From Cheilinus undulatus (Eukaryota > Chordata > Actinopteri > Labriformes > Labridae): a stretch of DNA of 64,000 bases. How positions within the stretch are numbered: position 1 is the first letter of the stretch; each line of letters opens with the position of its first letter. The DNA is taken from NCBI RefSeq assembly GCF_018320785.1, contig NC_054865.1:39621398-39685397 (forward strand), given 5' to 3'. The position numbers and the translations under genes were made by a program. This document shows positions 1 to 10,800 of this stretch, piece after piece. The notes beneath the pieces were generated by a model. That model ran no database searches and was not told where the DNA came from. It worked only from the letters and a program-made list of their open reading frames with translations.

Positions 1-99
1 GTACACAAGTCAGATAGATCAACTTCTAAACTTGAACTTACTAGTTTATGTTTCTCTAATCTCAGTTTATGAGACAAAAACGGATTGGCATTTTGTAGC

Positions 100-1580
100 T
101 GATTGACTGGAGCTATCAAGTTCAAGCACAAGAAGGTATGAATGCAAATGAGAGGTCATGCCTTCATGAATGTACATGCAGAGGCTTTACAACACAGCAC
201 AAACCACTGGTATCATTCAAGAGCAGGAAGGACAGGTCAGACTTTACCAAAAAACATCTAAAAACCTCCACACCTCTGGAATCACGTTCTTTGGACAAAT
301 TTAACCAAAATAAACTTGTATCAGAACGATGGAGAGAGTGAAAAGACAAGGAACAGCTCTGATCCACATCATCATAAATAAAGATCATAAAGATCACAAA
401 TAAAGTTATTGTATTGTACTGTATCCGTCAAACATGGTGGATGCAGTGTTATGGTGTGGGCATGTATGGCTGCCGATGGAACAGGCTCACTATTAGGGCT
501 GGGTATTGCCACTGATTTCCTGAATCGATTTGATTCCGATTCTCAAGGCCCCGATTTGATTCGATTCAATATCGATTCGTGTAAAGATATTTTAGTAAAA
601 AATCCTATGTTGCCTCTACACTTACGAGATTCTCAGAGAACTTACGTTGGAAATAGTATAAAGAATGTTCCAACTAGGCACATAATTAAAAATTTCAGGG
701 TTTGCATCACACTATTGTGTGTATGTGAGTCTGCCCAGTCTGTAGCAGCAGCAGCTTAAGCGCTCTCCACCTGTAGCACTCCGCTGCTTGCGCTGCACCG
801 GCGGAAGTTTACGTCTGAGGAAGAGATATGCAGCTCGTATTTATAACACACCCAGATATCCAAAATTAGAAGATTGGGCGTGAGATTTAAACCTTGAATC
901 AGAGTCTAAACATTTTTAGAAGCGAGTGCAGGTCAACTTTCAGGCTGCATGAGTAATGTAAGTCTGAGACTGGTAGCGCGAGGATCCGACAGGAGAGGAA
1001 AAAGGCATATATCAAAAGATTGATCTTTGGATTTTATGGATCGATATGGGATTTAAAAAAAATAATCGATCTGAATCAAATCGGAGAATCGATCTTTTGA
1101 ACCCAGGCCTATGGCTGCTGACAGAAACAGTAAGACGAATTCGAAATTGTATAGAGCGATACTCTCTGCTCACATTCAGCCAAACTCTTAGGACAGTGCT
1201 TAACAGTGCAGATGGATAATGACTCAAACCATACAGTGAAAGCAACACAAGAGTTTCTAAAGGAAAAAAAAGAGAAATATTTTTCAATGGTCAAGTCAAT
1301 CACCTGATCTCAGCCTGATAGAGCACACATCTTACTTAGTGAAGACAAACCTGAGGGAAGAAAGAGCCACAAAAACCCGTGACTGAAGGGGGCCACAGTA
1401 AAGGCCTGGTGAAGCCTCTCCAGAGAGGAAACCCAGAATTGATGTCCACGGGCTCCAGACTTACCAATTTGAAGAAGACACCAAAATAACAGTAGTTAGA
1501 GAAACAGCAGAGAAGCAGTACTTCTAGTGATTTAAACATTTCTACAACACATGTAACAACCAGTTCAATAGTTAGCAAAG
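100..1580 (+). pseudogene. Decayed Tc1/mariner-like transposase, split by a later insertion
   Basis: Translated fragments in several frames match the order of a Tc1-type DDE transposase. Around 180-330 is the helix-rich middle. Around 425-490 is a VKHGG-S-MVWACMAADGTGSL block. After an interruption, 1195-1325 reads VQMDND-NHTVKATQEFL and then an FQW-SQSPDL-IEH block, which carries the second and third catalytic regions. Stops and frameshifts are frequent, so this is a dead copy. A separate repeat (about 495-1110) sits between the two halves exactly where the protein would continue into the ADRN stretch. The element ends are not clear. Family assignment rests on motif recognition. Confidence 0.75.
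495..1111. mobile_element. MITE-like insertion inside the Tc1 pseudogene
   Basis: The left end reads AGGGCTGGGTATTG and the right end, read in reverse complement, AGGCCTGGGTTCAA, giving short imperfect terminal inverted repeats. Both ends continue into sequence rich in ATCGATTTGATTC-type words, also in inverted orientation. TAT lies near both edges, too short to prove a target duplication. It interrupts the transposase frame and so is younger than the Tc1 copy. Nothing in it looks coding. Confidence 0.55.
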
Positions 1581-1589
1581 AGTTAATAT

Positions 1590-2260
1590 CAGGGTTGTCC
1601 TGATCCCGATCATATGTATTGGAGCCGATATAAGCATTTTTAATTGATTGGAGATCGCGAATTTGATCCGATCAGCCCAGCCCATCATTTACATCAGCTG
1701 TTGTAGACGGAGCACAATTTACGACAGATCATAAATGGACCAGTAGCGCCAGCAGCATTAGCATTGCTGTGTTTAACATGTCAGCGGTGTAGCTGCCCAT
1801 AGCAACAGGCAGCTACACCGAAGCAACAAACTATGGACTTTAAGAGGAAAGACAAGTACCTTCGAGAGCGATAAGGCAAAAAAGGTAACAGAAAAAGTGG
1901 TCGAAATCATCACTTTGGACAACCAGCCCATCTCAGTGGTGGAAAATTTGAGTTTTGTCGTCTTCTTGAGCTTTTGGATCCACGCTATGCTCTGCCGTCT
2001 CGACATTACAGTACTGACACTGGTTTACTGGAGCTGTATAACAAAGTACATGACAGTATACAAGAGAATTAAAATCAACGTCACTACCGTTAGCTTCACT
2101 ACAGACATTTAGAGCTCTGATGTTTGCCCCATGTCACTGCTGAGCCTCACTGCACAGTCCTCCACCTTTGAGTCAAAGCGTGCAGTGTTACATGCACGCC
2201 AGTTGCGTGGGTCTCACACAGCAGAGCATGTAAAGCAGACCATCAAGGATGCTGGTTTTT
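1590..2260 (+). pseudogene. hAT-superfamily (ZBED-like) transposase fragment
   Basis: The left edge (GGTTGTCCTGATCCCGATCA near 1595) resembles the ends of fish hAT elements. Inside, about 1880-2060 translates with frameshifts to a KVTEKVVEIITLDNQPISVV block, then a LLELLDPRYALPSRH-like block and an ELYNKVHDSI-like block. About 2125-2245 gives SLLSLTAQSSTFESKRAVLH and then a GSHTAEHV block. That is the order of a hAT transposase. Multiple stops show it is dead. No right inverted repeat was found, so it is probably truncated. Confidence 0.6.
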
Positions 2261-4320
2261 CCTAAAAAATAAGCTACATTTATTTTAAAGTAACAGAGGG
2301 TAAAGAAATAAAAGTGAGGGAGGAAAAAGTGATGTATCAGCTCCGTTTGCACTTTAACATTGCATTGAAATAACAAGCGTGCCTTGTATTTGATATTTGG
2401 GTTATATTGCAGTGTTAATGTTTTGGTTCATGTCTCAGATTAAGCTGCTACATTTTAATAGGGATTGTTATTTTGAATCTGTATGATTGATGTTTTTGAT
2501 CCCATTCAAGTCAAATTGTTAACACCACTTTTACGTAAAGTTGGGATGTTTATAATTAATTTTTTAGTTCAGTTTTTTGTGACTATTATAGTCAAGGAAC
2601 TTACCACTTCTAAGTGGGACTATAATATTTAAAATTCATTTATTGAATTAATTTCTTATTGTGACTATTGACTGACTATTGACAAACTTTGAAATACCTC
2701 AGGGCAACAGCATGGACATTCATGTGTGAGTGGACAGCTAAATCAAACAGTGCTTCTTCTTCTGGCAGACAAAACAATGCTTACTGAAGTGCAGCTATTT
2801 AATGTTATCGACTCAAAACGCCACATCATCAGCTCTAGACATGCCTTTAAATGGGTAGCTCAGTTGTGGTGGAAAAGCAAATCTCCTGCTGCACAGGGCT
2901 GCCACTCAATGTAATGGAAAAGCCCCAATAGTCATGAGACATCTGGGATTTTGGCTGATTTCATTTGCTGACCAATGCAAGTAGCATCTTACTAATGAAA
3001 TACACAGGCAACTCTTCTTTATTACTCATTACAGCAAACTCCATGTAGAAAACCCCCATCACGACTGACATCATGACTGTAACTCAATAACCCATGAAAC
3101 TTAGGTACTGAGCTGTGTTACGGGACATCCTTGGACTTTGTTAACTTAGACAAAAGACAGAAGATATTTCCCATATTAAACACAAACCAGAGATTAGTTT
3201 TTCCCATCGATGATACTCTGATGTGCCACAGCTATATTTAAAGCCACCCAAGTACATTTGCCAATCATGTCTTCTTCTTTAAATCCATAATCAACATCTG
3301 TGCACAAGAAAGGTGTCTACCCATGCATAAATGCACTATTAGAGGAGCAACATTTCACGGTAAAAATTCAGCTTCTTATGTCGTAGTTCTACCATTTTTT
3401 TTCTGTACCTGCTTGCTGCCGATATCATCCCCTGCTCCTGCACTCTAGGATGATAGCTGCAGTACACTTCCTCAACAACAATAAGCCTTCATAAACTCAG
3501 CTCACCTGCTACAGAATAGCAATGGGAATATTCAAAAGGTGGGTGATGTTATTTGAGTGTCTTCATACAATGTACTGCTGATAAACACAGTCACAAGAGC
3601 AGAAACACAAAAATAAGGTGACTGTGTTGACCCACTCTGCCACCCCTACCACCAAAATACAATAATTCTGTGGGACACTGCAGACGATGTCGCATTCATA
3701 TGGTTATGAAACACTGAAGCACTTCCATATTATGTTGTTGATGATGTGTTATCCTGATTAAGGATACAGTGCCTATAGTATCTGGGGGTTGGCTGTCACT
3801 TGGGAACTCTGTGATGTTATTGCAAGGATGTTGATGATGAACACACCCTATATTAAGTCTGAGCACTTAACCAAATAAACAATAGGAAGCAGCAGCAGCA
3901 GCAGATCAAGACAAAAGCCTGGGCTCAGCCTGCAGTATGTCAGAGCATCAGGTATCAGAGCTTATTGTTGTATCTCCACTAATTTGATTCAGTCATCTGC
4001 TTTCCTATGCTTCAACACTGGAGGGGAAATATGACACTGGAGGGTGTGGGGAGAATGCCAGGGGTAGATGGGGAGGGGGGAGATGGGCTGAGGGGGGAGG
4101 AGAGAGAGAAAGAGATGCACACCACACCTCTCCTCTTCAAAAACATCTACATTATTGATAAAGCTTGGCTTCTGCAGGGAGGGACCACAGCTCACTGATC
4201 CCTCTATATCTCAAACATGAGCAACCGACACAGACAGCACATTGGCAGCTCTATCCGAATCAGTTTACCTCAAGACCAAACATGCGGGTGTGAGATAAAG
4301 CATCAGCACGGGAGATGGCA
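2261..4320. other. No recognisable gene; unique-looking AT-rich DNA
   Basis: Only short chance reading frames occur here and none carries a recognisable domain. A short CAG/GCA run lies near 3890-3905. It may be intron of the leftward gene proposed at 36.7-37.4 kb, but nothing in the stretch itself shows that. Confidence 0.4.
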
Positions 4321-4329
4321 ATGAGAGGT

Positions 4330-4720
4330 AATAAAAAGCAAATGCGGAGGAGAGGATGAGACGGAGTGAAAGAAGGAGCAGGGAGTTAGAAAAAAAAACG
4401 GTCTAGATAGCAGAGATAAAACGGTGAGTCTGTCAGATGGCTGGGATGTGTGGATACCAGCTAAACAACAAACCTTCTAAATAAAAGCCTGATATTAAAT
4501 GAAGGCAGAGAAGCGAGGGGAGGAGGCGGAGGAGGAGGAGGAGAAGGGAGGGGATAAGGGCTGCAATGAGAAGGCAGCAGTAGCAGCAGCACCACTCGTG
4601 ACACAGTTAGCGACAGCGCTTGTTTGTTCGGCACAGCCATGCCGCGGCAAGCTCAGCTCGCTCTCTCACTCAGCTCTACGAATCCTCTGCTGTTGTCAAG
4701 GTAACAAGCTATCTGGACTG
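4330..4720. other. Purine-rich to GC-rich tract, possible regulatory or non-coding exon sequence
   Basis: The block runs from a GA-rich stretch (GGAGGAGGCGGAGGAGGAGG around 4520-4545) into CpG-containing sequence (GACAGCGCTTG, CCGCGGCAAGC at 4610-4655). A possible + strand donor AAG/gtaaca lies near 4700. It stands out from its AT-rich surroundings. No conserved protein is visible in any frame. It could be an alternative promoter, a non-coding exon or low-complexity DNA. Confidence 0.2.
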
Positions 4721-5962
4721 GGAGAAAAAAAAAATCTTCACATTCAAAAGATGTCTTTCAAATGCTGGCCTCAACCTGAAACTTGCATGTGTTCTCAATT
4801 TACAGCAGAAGCTATTGAAGGTATCATCATTTCTGCTGTGAGGCAGAACTGAGGCTTTAAACATCGGCCATACCAAACACTGACAGCTCTCTCTCTGATG
4901 CAGCTCATTTTAAAATAAGCACAGAAAAACAAATTTGTATTTTAAAATTCACAAGCATGCTGACTCATTAAATGCAGAAGTCAAATCAATCCTACTTCTT
5001 GTTTTCCAAGTGATAATTTCTCTGACAGAGTCAAACAGCCATGGGACTGCATCCTGTTATTCATAACAAGAATTAGAGAGGTTTTCCCCAATATTGTGAC
5101 CTATCACAGCTTGGACTGAGAGAAAACTGCTGCAATTCATCAAGACTTGTTTTCTCTGAAGAACTCAAGTCTGTCACGCTTCTAAAGTCCAGCTGAGGGA
5201 TTGTTCAAGATTTCTTTTACTCATTAAACATTACATAACATTAAGAATGCTACCATCATACCTTGTGTTGCAGATTCATTTCATCAAAAATGTTATGCAT
5301 ACAGTACAACTTCTACTTAGTACTGTACTTAAAAAAAAAAATTCCTTTACGCCTCCACTATTATTATCATATACGACTAAACCTAATACAGTAAATGCAG
5401 CACCCAGTCCTATTATTGATTTCCCTTTAAAGACCACAGATTATGGTAATTTAATAATAAATTGCTCTGTTGCTGCAGGACACAACCTTCCTATAAAATG
5501 TTTATGACCACTGCTTATCTGAGTGTATGACTGTTTTGCTGGCTGCATTTTCAGCAGTGTCAGTGTAGCAAGAGAGTGCTGCATACACAAAAATGGGCAT
5601 GGTGTAGGAGTGGGGGGGGCAAGAAAGGGATGCAGCTTCAAATGAATTCAGTGATTATTTTCAACAGATTGTAAATCTGACATTCAAAACAAATAGAATC
5701 TGCAGTCATAAACAGAGGATGTGAGGTATCAGCTTTCATAAGCTTGCTGTTATGATGTTATTGTGATTATTTATAAAACACTTTAAATGACTGGTTATAT
5801 TGAAGCTTGTTATTTGTTATTATGGTACTTAAACAACATTTTAAACAGTGTTTAAAGTTCTGTTTAACCCACATTATCAGCCTTGTGAGAGCAACTTCTA
5901 ATGTAACAAAAGCTCACCTTGTAAACCTCTCACACACAGTGGCACATCCATGCCGTTAATAA
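4721..5962. other. No recognisable gene
   Basis: AT-rich sequence with short chance frames only. No repeat family was recognised with confidence. Confidence 0.4.
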
Positions 5963-6813
5963 GGTTGGATATCATTTGGGTGCTAAATTGGTACTTTTAA
6001 AACGGTACCCGTGCCGAAGCAGAACCTGAATCAATACTTTCAGGAGGGGAAAAAATGCAAAACTGAAAAGGTAACTTTAAACTACAACTTCAGCAATGTA
6101 ATGAATCTTAAAATAAAAAACAGAATGAATGGCAACCAATTAATTAATAAAACCTCAACAATCTCTGATCAATTGTATTTCCGACTGTAAACTCTATCCT
6201 CTAAACCAAATTTACTGACTTATAACTGTGTTGATCCCACTAGAACCTATTTTATTATTTTTATTTTTAAAGTAAATTTGAATCATCAGGTTAAATACTA
6301 TGATACAAAATTATCAAGTGTCTGTGTGCACACAAACATAATTTCAACCCCTGCACAAGCAAGAGCCTAGGCCACCCAACCAAAAAGTCTAGATTCAACT
6401 CTGTCCTTAAACTAATGAACACCTTATGCACAGTTTAAGAACAGCCAGCTGCAGGACTTAGAGGACAACACCAACAACAACAGAGAATGAAAGGGACTAA
6501 ACTTTGACCCAGGTAAAAGTCAGAAAAGTTTTTTATGCTCTCATTCCTTGATCTGATCCACGAAGACGCTGCTGCTCCAGCTTGGAGTTCTCCGTCTGCT
6601 TTTAACCGTTGAAAACATAACGACAACTGGCAAATCAAATCTTACTGAAACAGAACCTTAATGATCAGCACCATCAACACTTTTTTGGTGGGAGCTCATG
6701 TTGGGGTGGTAAGGTACTAAAAAAGGGGGGCAACGAAATCCGGTTGGTTCAATAGGTACTGGATGTGTTGGCACCACTGCCATGCTGGTACTAGGTTTCA
6801 GTACTCATCCCAA
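5963..6813. mobile_element. Probable non-autonomous DNA transposon (MITE-like)
   Basis: The left end GGTTGGATATCATTTGGGTG and the reverse complement of the right end (TTGGGATGAGTACTGAAACC) resemble each other weakly. Both edges carry GGTACT/AGTACC words in inverted orientation, a style common in fish genomes. There is no coding sequence inside. The ends are approximate and there is no clear target duplication. Confidence 0.4.
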
Positions 6814-8213
6814 GCCATGAATGGCCTGTGTATGCAGACACAGCACTAACATGTATCAGGATGAGGTGTTTGTGATAGCGGGAATACAATAACTTAAAAT
6901 CGGCCTCACGTAACTGAGCATCTGCCTCAAGCATCCAACCAATGTAGCCGCGCTGTCGGTAGTCTGAACAAGCAAGCAGGAGAAACACAGACTCTACATT
7001 CGCAGTGCTCAGTTCTCTGACTGCTGATGATGATATCTGACACTTTTGTTTTAGATAAGACAGCTAAACAAGAAAAGTCATGGTTTTGGTTTCCATCAAA
7101 CAAAACAAAAGTGGTAGCATGACTTGCTCCAGGTCACCTGACCAACACTGCATGTCCTGACTACTGCAAACTCACACAACACAGTTGCAGTTGTAATACC
7201 ATGTGTCATTCAGCCCTAGTAACAAAGGAACACAGAGACACATTTTACAGCTCTTTTTTCAAGCTGACAGAGTTACAAAACCATTGATTACAAAAATCCA
7301 GCTTCACAATTTTTACTTTTTTTTTCTAATTCTTGAACAATGGATCATCATAATTTACTGTATGCAATTTCACAAACCATGACATTGCCTGTCACACCCC
7401 ATCAGAGCTCAAGAAATTACTTTCACACTGAAGGAGGGAGGTTAACTGCACATCACATACATTCATGGCAATTAAATAACTAGGGCAAGGTCACACAGCC
7501 AGTTCTATGGATTTATTAAGTATTTATATATCTTAGGTAACATACGTTTGGCATGCTCTGTTTACTGACTTTTCAAGTGACACAGCAATCGTGTTAAAAG
7601 AAAATAATTGTAATGTTGCAAAATTTGTATTTCCACATAATCCTGCAACTAACCATGCAAGTCTAAGGTACACTTGAATTACACTTTTCCATCAGCTTTA
7701 CATCTTAACAGACTGATTATATTCAAAGGGAGCATAACAGTATCAAAAAGGAACAGGCTGGCACTGGTGAGCTTGCTGCCCTGCTACAGAGCTCGCCTCT
7801 GTCCTATTTTACTGCATAAACAGAAGTTGATGCTCCAGAAAAGCAGCAGCTCTTTTGAGACCCGCACTCTCAATAGGCACAACCCATACCCCACAATGAT
7901 TTCTGTTATTTTTAACAATGTACAGAAAATATAAAAAGAAGAGCATTCTTAATTTTTGCACAGGCAGCCTAAACTATTGATCTTAATTCTGGTGATTTTT
8001 GAACATTTTTTATTAGCATTTTCCAATTATTATAAAATACTTTCAAGCACATTCACAGACAAGTTTTCCCCCCTTCACAGATATCACATTAAGTGTATTA
8101 ATTACTGGAGAGTGAGACATTACCATACTCATACATTGACCAATCCAGTCAAAGAAGCAAAAGCAGTTGATAAACACCTACATCAGCTATGAACTGATTC
8201 ATTGGGCTGATAC
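6814..8213. other. No recognisable gene
   Basis: AT-rich DNA without a supported coding frame or a recognised repeat. Confidence 0.4.
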
Positions 8214-8766
8214 TAGGGATGTTCCTAGGCAGCTATTTGGCTAAACATTCATTTATATTATGTTGAACAGACTAGTCTAAAGAGCAGAAAATCCTTAGAA
8301 ATTAGTCAAATTCCTCACAGGCATGATGTGAGCCTGGATTTTCTACAGCATAGCTAACATTAGCAGCTAGCTCTGCCAGCCCTGGTTCCTCTTTGCAGAT
8401 AGATATTGTGCTTTAATATACGGCCTCCTCACTTTGGTTGCATACTTACAAGTGAGTTCAACCCACGACAGCTTACATATCACTTTATATCCATTTATTA
8501 CACAAAAGACTGCCATACCGTGCCGTTCCTACTACATGCTAACTGCTACGCTTCTCATGTTTACGTCCTGTGAAGTGCCAGGGGAGCTCAGACAGGAAGG
8601 CGGTGGCCATCGACTAAAGCTACAGTGGCTTCTAGTGGCAGGAGGTTCATCACAGTTTAAAAGAGCATTATAGACTGGGATTTCAAGCCTGTGTTTTAAA
8701 AAAATTTAAGGTAATTATCTAATCGACTCGTAAATCTCACACCAGCAAATTCGATAAACAACCCTA
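8214..8766. mobile_element. hAT-like MITE
   Basis: The left edge reads TAGGGATGTTCCTA and the reverse complement of the right edge TTAGGGTTGTTTATC, a roughly 10-bp inverted repeat typical of non-autonomous hAT elements in fish. Internal words such as GACTAGTC and AATCGACTCG fit that family. No coding potential and no clear target duplication were seen. Confidence 0.5.
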
Positions 8767-8799
8767 ACCGTTTAACCACACGCATCTCAAGCTGATACA

Positions 8800-9500
8800 A
8801 AGCTGATCATTATGGCTCAGTTAAATGCTACCCTATGTTTACAAACATTCATCTGCATGTGTTGCACTATACTAAGTTCTTTAATAGGCTTGTGTGATGC
8901 ATGGCAGGTGTTTTTCATTAATTTCAACAAACAAAGAAGGCAAACCAAACAAAACGAAACAGTTCACTTTACAGCTCTATTGCAAACCTCTGATTTTTGA
9001 AAGCAACACAACACTTGGAACCGCAGTATGGATTGTCAGCATCTAACTAATTTCTACGGTGCTCTGCCTGGCCTCTACACAAACATACTGTATGAGAGCA
9101 TGAATCAGCAGAGTTAATGAATGTGAAAGCTCCAACACCTGGAGTTATGACACGGTGCTGGGCTACAGGCTGAAAACTAACAAGGAGCAAAAACCCGGGA
9201 CCTGATTTTAACCAACATTAAGGAAAAACATTTCAGTTTACTAAAGTGTATGATGATTTTAAGAGACAATGCCCACAGGATGACAAATCCCTGAATACGG
9301 AAATGCACAGCTCCAGATGCTTTGCACAGCTGTATATAGTGAGGTTTATGTGACAGTAAATGGTGATTAAAGCTATTGCATATTACACAGACTGAGGGAC
9401 AGATTGTGAGGACAGTTTCAGGTGATATTAATTTGATATTGATTGACATCAGTGTTTGTTTCAGAACTGTTAAGTACCCAAAGCCCAGATACTGGACCTG
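8800..9500. repeat. Diverged interspersed repeat, copy 1
   Basis: This stretch matches 14220-14935 in the same orientation over several blocks. Examples are the GCTACCCTATGTTTACA region near 8827, CTTGGAACCGCAGTA near 9015 and TTTTAAGAGACAATGC near 9257. Similarity is broken by small indels, so both are old copies of one family. No gene is evident. Confidence 0.5.
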
Positions 9501-9560
9501 TATCAGAGCTTTAAAAGTTTGATTGGTATATTTCTCACAAAAACTAAGAAGGATGGCCAT

Positions 9561-10090
9561 GATCTGAGTGTGTTAACAAAAGCAAAATAGCAATAAAGCC
9601 AATAGAGCATGGGATTTAAGGCAACTGCTAGTGTCAAGTACTATGATAAATAAGAAAATCATTCTTAACCAATTTTTCTAGTTATTTGACTCATCTCATC
9701 TGCCATTCATGACTCCTCACAGAGGTTCAATGACATGCAAGAGGTTGATGTGAACAGAAGTTAAGAGCTAAAGAAGTTGACAATTGGATAAGTGGAAAAG
9801 AAGAGAGCAAACAGACATTAAAGGATGAAGCATGAAAAGATGTGATACTGAATACATTTTGCACTGAATAGATGCGTGAATCTAGCATTTTACCTTTTTA
9901 AGCAGTTAATCAGAAATCATGACACATCATTTCTTGATCGTCTTATAATGTATTACTTCTTACAGAATTAATAGAGATTCACCTATTATAAAAATCAGGG
10001 CCAATGCTTCTGTCGTGACTTCTTTCAGTGTAACACTGTCACAATGCCAATATTTCGTGCCAGAGTTTGTCCAACAAGTCACATCTTTTG
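9561..10090. other. No recognisable gene
   Basis: Unremarkable AT-rich DNA. Confidence 0.35.
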
Positions 10091-10094
10091 GAGG

Positions 10095-10365
10095 TAGCTA
10101 TACACTGGACTGGTCACCAGTCAATCACAGGGCTGACATATAAAGACAGACAACCAGGCACACTCACACCTACGGCCAATTTAGAGTCACCACTTAACCT
10201 AACGAGCATGACTTTGGTGGTGGGAGAATTATTCCCTGGAGAGAACCCACGCATGCATGAGGAGAACATGCAAACTCCACAAGAAATTCCATAACCAGGA
10301 AGCGAACCAGGGACCTTCTTACTGTGAGGCAGCAGTGCTTACCCCTGCGCCTCCACGCAGCCCAA
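10095..10365 (+). repeat. Common fish interspersed repeat (SINE/LINE-tail type)
   Basis: The segment contains a string of words I recognise from a very abundant fish repeat: CACTCACACCTACGGCCAAT, ATTTAGAGTCACCA, AGAGAACCCACGCATGCA, GAGAACATGCAAACTCCAC and finally ACCTTCTTACTGTGAGGCAG. The exact element class is not certain. It is not a gene: in-frame stops occur and the translation has no domain. Confidence 0.6.
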
Positions 10366-10639
10366 AACAAAAAAAGGTTTAACTGCATGTAAGAAAATTA
10401 AGGAAAATTTAAGGCCTAGCTTTGTCAACATAAGAAACAGCACAGAGCAACACAGTAGCAGCAGAAAACAAGAAGACATACACTCCCTGTGTCAGTGCCA
10501 CCAAGTCCGCAAGTTGATTGGCTGGTAGTTGTGTGATTTAAGGCCAGTGTTGCGGGCAGGGCATCAGTCGAGACTGTGGAGAGTGAAAACAAGGCCAGAG
10601 GGGATGAAACCTTGCAGTGGAGTGAAATAGCAGACCTTT

Positions 10640-10800
10640 AAATTAACTGATTTTTGCTGATTATCAGTAAAAAAAAATGCAGATGCTGATAACTGGCTAA
10701 ATGCCAAATATCAGCATCAACAATCAGCCATGCCAATAATGGCAATAGTTGATAGCAGCCTATACCAATGTTAAACCGATGCATCCGAACTGTACCACAA
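10640..10800. repeat. Fragment of a DNA-transposon-derived repeat
   Basis: Repeated GCTGATAA/ATCAGCAT words and the end CCGATGCATCCGAACTG resemble the ends of fish hAT-like MITEs. Only one end is recognised. Confidence 0.3.
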
